Shown: positions 1 to 7,027 of the stretch, one piece after another
Position numbering within the stretch: position 1 is the stretch's first letter
How the letters are laid out: each line of letters starts with the position of its first letter
IMG/VR virus record: IMGVR_UViG_3300025646_000324
Location: 1-25,706 of that record
DNA length: 25,706 bases
Source: a virus
Reading direction: 5' to 3' (one strand)
The notes under the pieces: generated by a model
Databases searched by the model: none
Told to the model about the DNA's origin: nothing
The model's input: only the letters and a program-made list of their open reading frames with translations
Position numbers and translations under genes: made by a program

Positions 1-2
1 TG

Positions 3-3000
3 GCTGAGCATTACCCTGAAACTGATGACCAGTTTGTCGCTCGCATCAAGGACCCGACAACGCAAGCTGAGGAAGTCTCCTTCGACGACTACAAGCGCTA
101 CAGGGAACTGGATACTGGCATGGAGCTGCTAGATGCTCCTGGTGTCATTGTTCAGGCCGCTGGTATCGCAGCCAAGGAGCTATACAACGGAGCCAAGGCT
201 GCCGTAAAGCTGGGATTGCAAGGCGAGGGCGGCAAAGCAGCAGCATCACTAGCCGAAGGCGCTACCAGAGGAACCTCAGACCTCACAGCACTCGGCGCTC
301 GCATTGGTGAGGGTGTGTATCAACACCTCGAGCCATACTTCAAGGACTCTGGTAACGTTGAAATTGACCGCTATCATCGGTTCCTAGCACTCAAGTCACT
401 GGACAACATCCGTGAAGCAGCCAGAGCAGGGGACGAAACCCTGCTTGAGGAGTTCGGTTTAACACCAGACATGATCGACAACGATCTGGCTGAGGGCAGT
501 TCCTACTTCCTAGACCCGTCCATGTTCGTTGGTTTTGGTTCTGGCAAAATCACTCAACTAGCTGCCAGGGCAGCATCTAAGCCAGTCCGAATGACTGGAG
601 CAGGACTCACTAAGACGGCACAAGGAATCCGTGGGGTTGCTGACAAGCTGTCTGGAGTTAAAGCATCTGCCACTCAAGCCCTCGACGATGCTACCGCTGG
701 CTATGGTAAATATGCTGGTGCAGGTATTGCAGGAGCTGCAGCGACCAGTCTAGGCGCTGGTCCCGCATTGGGCGCTGCTGGCACAGCTTTGCTAGGATTG
801 CCAGCGCTAGAGGTAGGTGGAGCTGCGCTGTCAGCTTTCGGGGATGCCATGCGCAACACTCCGTCTCGCATTGGAGGACTAAGGCAACTAGCGCTCGATA
901 CACCCGATACACTGGCTGGTAAAGTAGCTGGCCAACTTCAGTTCCTGGACAAGCCCATTGAATACCTCGGCAGAGCCGCTGGAGGTGCTGCAGTGGGTGC
1001 AGGAGTCGGGTCTGGCATAGGATTGCTTGCAGGAGGCATTGAGGGCGCTGCACAGGGCTTTGGAGCTGGTTTCAGCAGTGGAGCGGTTGGTGGCATAGCA
1101 GGACGACTTACAGAAGGCCTCAGGGGCACTGCGCTACGTCGAGCTGAGGTCAACGACTACCAGAACTGGAGAAGCAGAGTCGATAAGCCACTGGGTGAGT
1201 ATTTTGATAGGTATTTCAGAGATCATTCCAGCCGCATCAAAGGCATGGACCTAGTTCAGCTTGTTCAGACAGCGGCAGCTGAGAAGAACTACAACGTCCA
1301 GATACTCGAGCCCAAAGACTATGACGCACGGTTCAAAAACAACTCAGAAGGCGTTCAGCTGATCGAGGGGCAGCAACCAGTGGTCTATCTGCGTGGTGTT
1401 TTTGACGGCAAGAACGGCAAGGACAGTGCTCTGCGTGTGCTGGCTCATGAGGTGTTTCACACGATAGCTAGGCTTGATGGATTTGATGTTTTGGCAGCCA
1501 GGATTGGGCAGGAAGCTGCCGCGATGTATTCTAAGGATGAAATTGGTCAGTTCATCAGAACCTATGAAGGCAAGCTTGATGGCAAGCGCGGGAATCTGAC
1601 TGAGACCAATCAGAACAAAATCATCGAGGAGCTTGCCGCTGAGTATTTCGCTGACCTGATCGTCGGTAAAGACAGTAGCTACATACTGCAGGGCGATGGA
1701 ATCATTGCCTCAATCAGAAACATGATGGCACGCCTGATTCCAGGCAAGCTATCCCGTGTCATTGAGGCGTTTGAGAGCCCTGTGTTTGGACCAATGAAGC
1801 AAGCCAACCCTGCACTGCGCAGAGCGCTTGGCGACTTAGTCAAAGCAAGAAGGAAGGCATACAAGAACGTCATGCTCGGAGATGGCACACCTACACGTGT
1901 CTACAACGAGACTGACCTCGGTAATGACGAAATCTACAAGGAACTTGAAGCACTCGGTGCGGCCTACACTGACAACAAAGGCCGTCGACAAATGCTCAAA
2001 CCTGCAGCTGAGAAACGGATTGAGAAGGACAGAGCGCAAGCCGTTGCAGCAGCACTCGACAAAGTCCCAACATCGACTGTGGACGCGGAGGGTGGAGGCT
2101 TGGTTCGACAACCTGATGGCTCGTATGTAGGCAATCGATTTAGCCCATCTCAGATTCAGGCGATCATTAATGAGCCTGGGATGCCGAACAAAATCATTGA
2201 GGTAATGCAGGTGATTGATCGGGCCCAAGGCGTCGTCAATACCACATACGCTGCTGCGACTGCTAAAGTTCAGCGCAAAGGCGCAAAGAACAGAGGCAAG
2301 TTTGTTACCCGCTACCGGAATCTGCCATACAGCAATCGTGACGCAGCGTTGTATCAGATTGTAGTCAGTCCATCGGCTGGCACGATGAGGGTTGAAGGAC
2401 TGGACATGTCATTCCTGCAAGCTAAGGCTGCTACGAATTGGGAAAGCAATCCAGCGTGGCAGCAGAATTTCGGGAACGTGGACAGCATGATCGCTGACCT
2501 CAAGACCTACATCAATGCCCTGGGTGGCAATACACCTACAGCGCAGGTGTTGGGTTCAGAGACTAAGCGCAATCTGCTGAACAAATTCCTTGGCGTTCGC
2601 AACGTCAGAGGCAACCCGCTGATCTCGCCTGAATACAATGTCAAGGAAGGCGAGCATCCATGGAGAGCATTCCGACTGGATCGTATCATCGCCATGAAGG
2701 CGAGGAACGAGGCTACGCCGACTAGGTTCAGCCAGAGGGCATACGAGCAAGCACAAGGCAACTTTAGTCCGTATGATCCGAGCTACGGAGCTGGGGAGCG
2801 TATTTCAACCAGAACACCTATGGCGGTTAAAGGCAACGTCGGGGACCCGATTGCCGAGCAACTCACCGTTGGCATTGAGCCATACCGCAGAGACCCAGTG
2901 CTCGCAAACAAGGCAGCATCATTAATCAAAGGCTCACGGATTTTGACACCAAGACAGTCGAGTCGCAGCGACATGCGTGTCATCGAGGATTACATACAGC

Positions 3001-4325
3001 ACGGTGTTGATAACCTCCTGTGGCTGCACGACAACGCTCCAGAGGTAGTCAGGCAGACAGGGAAGCTTTGGTATGATGGCGCTCGCAAAATCGTTGACGG
3101 ATGGTCGCAGAAGTATGGCCACAAGCCTGAGAAAATCGCTGCAGTCATAGCAGCATTGTCACCAGGCACTGATTGGTTTCAGAACGTTGATAGAGCCAAG
3201 CGCATCATTGAGTTCAAGCTAGGCAAAGCAAACGCTCGGTGGACACCGAAAATGAATGAGGCAGCTGAGCGCTTAGGGACATCTGACACAACTAAAGCTG
3301 TGATGAAACTCATAAGGAACAAGTCCTACAGTCAAATCACAGACCCAATACAACGAGCTTACTGGTTCAGAGCATACGATGAAGCTTACAACGCCAAATC
3401 GTATCCGGTTATCAGCCCCGACGGAACGTTTGGAGGGCCACAGAAAACGGACAGCGGTGAAGCACGAAAAATTGCTTGGGGCGACTACGGCGTGATCGCT
3501 CGATCGTTTCAGATTCTAGACTTACCCGAAAGCACAAGAACAGCAGTTGCGGAAAACCTCACCGCGCCAGGTAGCCTGAGTCACAAAATCAGGAACTTCT
3601 ACAACAACATCATTAACCCAGCCGGAGAGTTTGGTGATGTGACTGTGGACACACATGCGGTAGCGGCCATCTACCTCAAGCCTTTTAGTCAAAAAAGCCC
3701 TGAGGTTACTCACAACTTGGGAGCTGGTATCAGCAATACGCGATATGGCATCAGCGGGACCTATGGCATCAATGCCGAAATTTACCGTAGAGCTGCCGAA
3801 CGCAGAGGGCTGCTACCCAGAGAAATGCAATCAATCACATGGGAAGCAGTTAGAGGGCTTTATTCGCCCGAATTCAAACGAAATAAGAAGTATGTTGCCA
3901 AAATCGACACCGTATGGGACCGTTTTCGGAGAAGAACAATCTCGCTCGATGAAGCCAGAAAATCCATCACAGAACTTGCAGGAGGTTTCTCAAGACCCGA
4001 TTGGGCAGAGCGTGGTGGCAATGATTCAGGAGCTGGGTCTACCAATGACCAAGAAGTCCTACCTCGAGGTGATATTCGGGGGCGAGATTCCCGAGGAAAT
4101 TCCCCAGGAGACGCTCAACGAGATCCCTCCCAGCTTGACCTGAAATTTTCTCCTGCTCGCTCCCTCAACAACCGAGGTGGTGCCATCTACACCAACGAGC
4201 GAGGGAACAGAGCTATCCAGCTGTCTAGCAGGTCAGGCGTCAGAGTCTACTCAGATCGCGGCAAACGAATCGGTCCTGTGTTTAGCTCAGTGGAGAAAGC
4301 GCAGGATTACTTGAGCAGGAGGTAG
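3..4325 (+). CDS. Giant virion/ejection-type polyvalent protein with metalloprotease motif (5' partial)
   Basis: The frame is open to the left edge (first codons AEHYPETDDQ), so the ATG at 120 is internal and the true start lies outside the window; at least 1440 residues are visible. Numbering from the Met at 120: residues about 190-335 hold two Gly/Ala-rich hydrophobic stretches that could contact membrane. A zinc-protease HEVFH motif is at 443-447, with a candidate third ligand in EELAAEYFAD near 504-508. A conserved-looking module (AAVIAALSPGTDWFQNVDRA) lies near 1010-1030, and a short basic C-terminal module ends in EKAQDYLSRR. FSP motifs recur at F674, F882 and F1343, between blocks. Such multi-domain proteins in tailed phages are usually internal virion or DNA-ejection proteins, sometimes called large polyvalent proteins. 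The role is inferred from size, architecture and position on the structural side; the HExxH is seen directly. Confidence 0.75.
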   Translation, partial: AEHYPETDDQFVARIKDPTTQAEEVSFDDYKRYRELDTGMELLDAPGVIVQAAGIAAKELYNGAKAAVKLGLQGEGGKAAASLAEGATRGTSDLTALGARIGEGVYQHLEPYFKDSGNVEIDRYHRFLALKSLDNIREAARAGDETLLEEFGLTPDMIDNDLAEGSSYFLDPSMFVGFGSGKITQLAARAASKPVRMTGAGLTKTAQGIRGVADKLSGVKASATQALDDATAGYGKYAGAGIAGAAATSLGAGPALGAAGTALLGLPALEVGGAALSAFGDAMRNTPSRIGGLRQLALDTPDTLAGKVAGQLQFLDKPIEYLGRAAGGAAVGAGVGSGIGLLAGGIEGAAQGFGAGFSSGAVGGIAGRLTEGLRGTALRRAEVNDYQNWRSRVDKPLGEYFDRYFRDHSSRIKGMDLVQLVQTAAAEKNYNVQILEPKDYDARFKNNSEGVQLIEGQQPVVYLRGVFDGKNGKDSALRVLAHEVFHTIARLDGFDVLAARIGQEAAAMYSKDEIGQFIRTYEGKLDGKRGNLTETNQNKIIEELAAEYFADLIVGKDSSYILQGDGIIASIRNMMARLIPGKLSRVIEAFESPVFGPMKQANPALRRALGDLVKARRKAYKNVMLGDGTPTRVYNETDLGNDEIYKELEALGAAYTDNKGRRQMLKPAAEKRIEKDRAQAVAAALDKVPTSTVDAEGGGLVRQPDGSYVGNRFSPSQIQAIINEPGMPNKIIEVMQVIDRAQGVVNTTYAAATAKVQRKGAKNRGKFVTRYRNLPYSNRDAALYQIVVSPSAGTMRVEGLDMSFLQAKAATNWESNPAWQQNFGNVDSMIADLKTYINALGGNTPTAQVLGSETKRNLLNKFLGVRNVRGNPLISPEYNVKEGEHPWRAFRLDRIIAMKARNEATPTRFSQRAYEQAQGNFSPYDPSYGAGERISTRTPMAVKGNVGDPIAEQLTVGIEPYRRDPVLANKAASLIKGSRILTPRQSSRSDMRVIEDYIQHGVDNLLWLHDNAPEVVRQTGKLWYDGARKIVDGWSQKYGHKPEKIAAVIAALSPGTDWFQNVDRAKRIIEFKLGKANARWTPKMNEAAERLGTSDTTKAVMKLIRNKSYSQITDPIQRAYWFRAYDEAYNAKSYPVISPDGTFGGPQKTDSGEARKIAWGDYGVIARSFQILDLPESTRTAVAENLTAPGSLSHKIRNFYNNIINPAGEFGDVTVDTHAVAAIYLKPFSQKSPEVTHNLGAGISNTRYGISGTYGINAEIYRRAAERRGLLPREMQSITWEAVRGLYSPEFKRNKKYVAKIDTVWDRFRRRTISLDEARKSITELAGGFSRPDWAERGGNDSGAGSTNDQEVLPRGDIRGRDSRGNSPGDAQRDPSQLDLKFSPARSLNNRGGAIYTNERGNRAIQLSSRSGVRVYSDRGKRIGPVFSSVEKAQDYLSRR

Positions 4326-4344
4326 TGCTCGTCGTCCAATCGGA

Positions 4345-4620
4345 TTACAGATCAAATGGTTTGATCGTTTCCATCGGAATGGTCGGGTCGTGTTTTTGAT
4401 GTCTTGATTCCCAAGCTTGCTTCACGGCCCCCAAAACGATTCCAATAACAATCAGGATCATGGGTAAGCAAATAATCACCATGCATCCAAGCGGAGTCAG
4501 CGCCGTGGCTTTGTTCCTGGCGCGCTGGTAGCACCTCTGGTGCAAATAATGGCCATCGTCTGCCAAGATCCCTGGCTCATTTGTTATCATCTGCTTGCAG
4601 ATGTCGCAAACTTTGGACAT
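4345..4620 (-). CDS. Small zinc-finger/membrane protein, unknown function
   Basis: Predicted 91 aa. The N-terminus has CDIC (residues 5-8) followed by HYLHQRCYQRA near 24-34, a Cys/His pattern like a short LIM or zinc-ribbon knuckle. Residues about 42-65 form one hydrophobic segment (LGCMVIICLPMILIVIGIVLG), then a polar tail. The likely product is a small membrane protein with a cytoplasmic metal-binding head. It converges on the giant virion gene, ending 20 bp away, and its last codons contain a 7-bp hairpin (GATCAAA/TTTGATC, 4350-4366). No clear Shine-Dalgarno is seen. A strong minus-strand terminator lies 70 bp upstream, so it needs its own promoter. Function unknown; a lysis-region or superinfection protein is possible but unsupported. 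Confidence 0.55.
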   Translation of the reverse strand: MSKVCDICKQMITNEPGILADDGHYLHQRCYQRARNKATALTPLGCMVIICLPMILIVIGIVLGAVKQAWESRHQKHDPTIPMETIKPFDL

Positions 4621-4690
4621 ATCAGATTAGGACCACAGAACACCGAATCGCGCCATTGCAAATTCAGCTTGGGTTTGTAACCACGCCACG

Positions 4691-4721
4691 AAAAACCCCC
4701 ACCAGCCGAAGCCAGTGAGGG
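4691..4721 (-). terminator. Strong intrinsic terminator, minus strand
   Basis: Read on the minus strand, CCCTCACTGGC and GCTGGTGGGGG pair over 11 positions (with G-U wobbles) around a TTCG tetraloop, followed by TTTTT. It lies just upstream of the small zinc-finger gene and would insulate it from RNA starting near 4946. Confidence 0.75.
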
Positions 4722-4819
4722 CGTTCCATATTCAGCAATTACTAAACCACTCCAACCCACACACGTTGGAGGGCGAGGACGATAGTAGGCGTAGAGCCAA
4801 CCTGTCCAGACCAAACACG

Positions 4820-4857
4820 AAAAACCCTGCTCCAGAGTATCCAACTGCGGAACAGGG
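4820..4857 (-). terminator. Intrinsic terminator, minus strand
   Basis: On the minus strand CCCTGTTCC pairs with GGAGCAGGG with one mismatch, a 15-nt loop between them, followed by TTTTT. It is the first of two tandem minus-strand terminators and shares the flanking 12-mer CACGAAAAACCC (plus-strand sense) with the second. Confidence 0.6.
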
Positions 4858-4952
4858 CCTTCGTGTAGCCGTATGTCAGTTTGTGCTAGGTGTCCTTCGC
4901 ACAACAAATCCCTGTCACCCTGACAACAACGCGCCATCAGGCAGGTTCACTG

Positions 4953-4980
4953 ATTCTCGCAGGTGTAATACACCCGTCAA
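4953..4980 (-). promoter_or_regulatory. Operator copy 1 inside a minus-strand sigma70-like promoter
   Basis: The perfect palindrome GGTGTAATACACC at 4962-4974 is preceded directly on the minus strand by TTGACG (4980-4975). A 16-bp spacer then leads to GAGAAT (4958-4953, 4 of 6 to TATAAT). On the plus strand no comparable hexamers surround it, so this copy appears to control leftward transcription into the candidate small RNA, not the gene at 5035. Confidence 0.5.
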
Positions 4981-4991
4981 CGGGTTTTTTT
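4972..4991 (+). terminator. Possible intrinsic terminator, plus strand
   Basis: ACCCG (4972-4976) and CGGGT (4981-4985) form a short hairpin with a TCAA loop followed by seven T's. The stem is short but the T-run is good. It would end rightward read-through from the virion gene, and it overlaps operator copy 1 and the -35 of the leftward promoter. Confidence 0.4.
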
Positions 4992-5034
4992 GGGGTTGGA
5001 AGCAGTTTTGTGATCGGGTAGAAAACCGACAATC

Positions 5035-5448
5035 ATGAAGACCTACAAATGCGAGTATGGCAGGTATATCGATGGCAATTTGGTGGCAGAAAAAATCCAA
5101 GCGGAAAGTCACAGGGAAGCATATGAAAAATTCCTCGCTAATCAGGGGGTGTTCCCCGAGGCTGTCGTTGTTACTTCTGGCTTTATGGATGGGGGAACAA
5201 TTTTTAACGACCACATCGAAAAAACACGCGAGGAATTAGCTGACAGCCAAGCAATTGCCATCAAGCAGACTGCAACCGAAGACGCAGAGGCATCTCTAAC
5301 CTCAACCGACATGCTGCTGAAGCAGCTGATAGCGAAGCAGGATGAGACAAATCAGTGGCTTCTCAAAATCAGGCGGGCACTGATATCCATTTTCATAATC
5401 ATTGCGATGTGGCATTTGTTCGGGTGGCGAATTATTCCGATACGCTAA
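5035..5448 (+). CDS. Membrane-anchored hypothetical protein
   Basis: Predicted 137 aa, start ATG (MKTYKCEYGRYIDG). The N-terminal half is a small soluble region (…SHREAYEKFLANQGVFPE…). Residues about 90-110 form a coiled-coil-like stretch (DMLLKQLIAKQDETNQWLLKI), followed by a C-terminal hydrophobic segment (ALISIFIIIAMWHLFGW, about 114-131). The LIAKQDETNQWL-plus-anchor pattern resembles C-terminally anchored proteins common in Planctomycetes/Verrucomicrobiota (from memory). It ends inside the last 17 bp of the convergent glycosyltransferase-like gene. Function unknown. Confidence 0.6.
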   Translation: MKTYKCEYGRYIDGNLVAEKIQAESHREAYEKFLANQGVFPEAVVVTSGFMDGGTIFNDHIEKTREELADSQAIAIKQTATEDAEASLTSTDMLLKQLIAKQDETNQWLLKIRRALISIFIIIAMWHLFGWRIIPIR

Positions 5449-6055
5449 GCCACCCACTCAACATCTCAGCTTTCTGCTCAACGCTACCTCGAACCCCATC
5501 AGCCATCGTGCAGATGGCATGAAAGCAGAGGACTTTAGGGATGGGCACAAGTCGCTGGGTTTTGGTGTTGGCAAAGCAGGGTGGTAGCACCTGGACGCGG
5601 TCTTTAGCCACTGCCCTCAAAGCATCCTGATCATGAGCACCAGGGTGCGAGTGCATGTATGCCAAGCAATGATGCAGAAGCCACATCAGTTCGCTCGTAT
5701 TCCTGCCCACAATCAATCCAGCATTCAGGTTGGCTTGCTCGTCCTCGCACATAGCCCAAATACCATCTGAGCAGGTCTGAGACAGCTCTGTGAATGCTCC
5801 AGGCATCCAGACTATGTCCAGGTCAGCAAACGCTGTCACAGAGCCTTGTGGGATGATTTTTAGGGCTTTGATGGCATTCTCCAGCTGCCATCTGATAGCA
5901 GACAACCACTCGCCCTGCATGAAGTTGCCAGGATCTGAGCTGGAGCGCTGAAAATGAATCCACTCCACAGGTTCACACCTCCTCAAGCTGGGCTCGAAGT
6001 AGTTTCGCCTGATGCCGTCATGGCTAGTGGTGCCCGATGTGACTAGGTAGACCAT
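5432..6055 (-). CDS. Nucleotide-diphospho-sugar transferase-like protein
   Basis: Predicted 207 aa. The segment VTAFADLDIVWMPG near residues 72-85 carries the acidic DxD-type motif that binds the metal-nucleotide sugar in GT-A glycosyltransferases. LNAGLIVGRN near 108-117 matches the following NxGxxxxR/N strand of the nucleotide-diphospho-sugar transferase family. The end, PKVLCFHAI, also fits that fold. The start overlaps the upstream gene (6043-6603) by 13 bp, so the two are very likely co-transcribed from the promoter at 6637-6610. The pair may modify host surface glycans (seroconversion/superinfection exclusion) or virion proteins; acceptor and sugar cannot be told from sequence. Confidence 0.65.
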   Translation of the reverse strand: MVYLVTSGTTSHDGIRRNYFEPSLRRCEPVEWIHFQRSSSDPGNFMQGEWLSAIRWQLENAIKALKIIPQGSVTAFADLDIVWMPGAFTELSQTCSDGIWAMCEDEQANLNAGLIVGRNTSELMWLLHHCLAYMHSHPGAHDQDALRAVAKDRVQVLPPCFANTKTQRLVPIPKVLCFHAICTMADGVRGSVEQKAEMLSGWLSVSE

Positions 6056-6603
6056 ACGAGTTCAGGGTCGCCGTGAGGAAACGGCAGGATGGATGGTTTG
6101 GGACCTAAAGTAACGATGCGGTGCATTGGCTCAAAATCAGCCCTCAGCTTCATCAGGTGACCTCGCATCACGTCCTCAGGGATACGAGCAGGGTCAGGTG
6201 TTCCACCGTCGTAGAAATGAGTCTCAGGCTTACTGTAGTCCATATCACACCCAACTAGATTCAGCTCTGTGGCAATGCCGTGCAGGGTAGCTTTGTTTAG
6301 GATGTCGTAGGCTGCGTTGACGACCATCGTCCCGTTGTAGGGGCAGGAATACCAGTGAGGTCGATGGAGGTATGAGGCACACATACGGAAGCCTCTGAAA
6401 TGATCTGTGTCCACTCCGGTGACCCTGCGCATGTCGTAATTCTGAGACCACAGGAAGTCTTCAGAGACATACCACGTGGCGTGCTTCTGACCGACTACTC
6501 GGATGGCGTTATTGAGGCAGTGAGCTTGGTCGAAGGAGTCTTCGTTTTTGGCCCACCAATGAGGCGAGTAGGGGGCTGACCCTACCAGCAGGACTTTCTG
6601 CAT
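6043..6603 (-). CDS. Putative glycosyltransferase / DUF115-like protein
   Basis: Predicted 186 aa, start ATG at 6603. It begins with a Rossmann-like strand and loop (MQKVLLVGSAPYS). Later it has VNAAYDILNKATLHGIATELNLVGCDMDYS (about 93-122) followed by ETHFYDG. Ordering of a conserved N-terminal GSAP loop, an 'NG..V' helix and a 'L.G.D.DY' strand resembles sialyltransferase-like (GT42) or DUF115-type enzymes, but I cannot assign it firmly. It is first in a two-gene operon with the sugar-transferase-like gene. The operator copy at 6619-6631 is 15 bp from its ATG, and a predicted start point falls almost at the ATG, so the message may be nearly leaderless. Confidence 0.6.
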   Translation of the reverse strand: MQKVLLVGSAPYSPHWWAKNEDSFDQAHCLNNAIRVVGQKHATWYVSEDFLWSQNYDMRRVTGVDTDHFRGFRMCASYLHRPHWYSCPYNGTMVVNAAYDILNKATLHGIATELNLVGCDMDYSKPETHFYDGGTPDPARIPEDVMRGHLMKLRADFEPMHRIVTLGPKPSILPFPHGDPELVWST

Positions 6604-6609
6604 GAGACC

Positions 6610-6637
6610 AGAATATCAGGTGTAATACACCTGTCTA
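6610..6637 (-). promoter_or_regulatory. Operator copy 2 within promoter of the glycosyltransferase-like operon
   Basis: CAGGTGTAATACACCTG (6617-6633) is a perfect 17-bp palindrome. On the minus strand TAGACA (6637-6632, 5 of 6 to TTGACA) directly precedes GGTGTA, and a 16-bp spacer leads to TATTCT (6615-6610, 4 of 6). The palindrome therefore fills the promoter spacer, a classic repressor position. Confidence 0.55.
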
Positions 6638-6653
6638 GAATGGATAGACTAGT

Positions 6654-6676
6654 TGTCAATAAATTGACATTAAAGT
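6654..6676. repeat. TTGACATTAAA repeat and inverted repeat left of the tRNA (possible attP arm site)
   Basis: TGTCAAT-AA-ATTGACA (6654-6669) is an inverted repeat, and its right half extends into AAATTGACATTAAAGT (6661-6676). The same 16-mer recurs exactly at 7005-7020 on the other side of the tRNA. Short repeats flanking the crossover point are what arm-type integrase sites look like; regulatory sites are the alternative, since TTGACA is also a -35 hexamer. Confidence 0.45.
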
Positions 6677-6769
6677 CGATAACGGCAATTAGGGGTGTTG
6701 GCTGCGCATTTTTATAAAACTCACAAAACGCTCAAGAATAACGGGTTCATTGTCCCCCTCGACCCGGGC

Positions 6770-6862
6770 GGAGAGATGGCTGAGTGGTCGAAAGCAACGG
6801 TTTGCTAAACCGTCGTCGTGGGATAACTGCGACCGCGGGTTCGAATCCCGCTCTCTCCGCCA
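6770..6862 (+). tRNA. tRNA-Ser (anticodon GCU)
   Basis: The acceptor stem is GGAGAGA/TCTCTCC. A D-arm with GCT/AGC follows, then anticodon stem ACGGT/ACCGT with loop TTGCTAA (anticodon GCT, reading AGC/AGU). A long class-II variable arm (GTCG…CGAC), the T-arm GCGGG-TTCGAAT-CCCGC, discriminator G and an encoded CCA complete it. All stems pair, so the gene is full length, not just the 3' fragment that phages often carry. It sits 165 bp upstream of the integrase start and is the likely attachment target. Confidence 0.95.
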
Positions 6863-6887
6863 TTAAGTTTTCCCAAAAATGCGAAAG

Positions 6888-6911
6888 CCCCTGTGTTTAC
6901 AGGGGTTTTTT
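6888..6911 (+). terminator. Intrinsic terminator after tRNA-Ser
   Basis: CCCCTGT (6888-6894) and ACAGGGG (6899-6905) form a perfect 7-bp stem with a GTTT loop, followed by six T's. It closes the tRNA transcript 26 bp after the CCA. Confidence 0.85.
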
Positions 6912-6995
6912 CATGTCGTAATTCGCTCATTTGACCCTCCGACAGCCTTTGTGAACGTTTTCACAAAGCATTTCAGGGTGCTTATTTTTTGCTTG

Positions 6996-7018
6996 TTGAC
7001 ATTAAAATTGACATTAAA
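6996..7018. repeat. Tandem TTGACATTAAA repeats between tRNA and integrase (possible attP arm sites)
   Basis: TTGACATTAAA occurs at 6996-7006 and again at 7008-7018, a 12-bp period. The second copy lies in a 16-mer identical to 6661-6676. The pair ends 9 bp before the integrase ATG, so bound protein here could also autoregulate integrase. Confidence 0.5.
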
Positions 7019-7027
7019 GTTCAGCCC

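Larger units (their letters stand above)
4691..4946 (-). ncRNA. Candidate structured small RNA(s) between a controlled promoter and two terminators
   Basis: A minus-strand promoter-like element at 4980-4953 (TTGACG, 16-bp spacer filled by the phage palindrome, GAGAAT) would start RNA near 4946. Two intrinsic terminators follow at 4857-4820 and 4721-4691. Between them is a perfect 7-bp hairpin (CTCCAAC 4750-4756 with GTTGGAG 4765-4771). The 12-mer CACGAAAAACCC occurs at both terminators (4687-4698 and 4816-4827), as if a unit had been duplicated. The 116-residue minus frame through this region (4937-4587) reads through both hairpins and looks like no protein. One RNA of about 125 nt, or a longer one of about 255 nt, could be made. 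This is inferred from promoter, hairpins and terminators; no known RNA family is recognised. Confidence 0.4.

Noticed and set aside
1836-2228. 130-aa antisense open frame within the giant virion gene
   Set aside because: Shadow of a well-supported coding frame; no motif and no independent start signal.
4350-4366. GATCAAA/TTTGATC hairpin as a terminator for the virion gene
   Set aside because: It has a 3-nt loop and no T-run on either strand, and it lies inside the last codons of the convergent small gene; kept only as a note.
4715-5038. 107-aa plus-strand open frame
   Set aside because: It runs through two minus-strand terminators, the operator and a T-run, has no protein-like pattern, and the gene at 5035 begins at its end.
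6989-7027. TTG start extending the integrase by 13 residues
   Set aside because: The extension is translated repeat sequence (VDIKIDIKV) and has no ribosome site; ATG 7028 is a more usual start.
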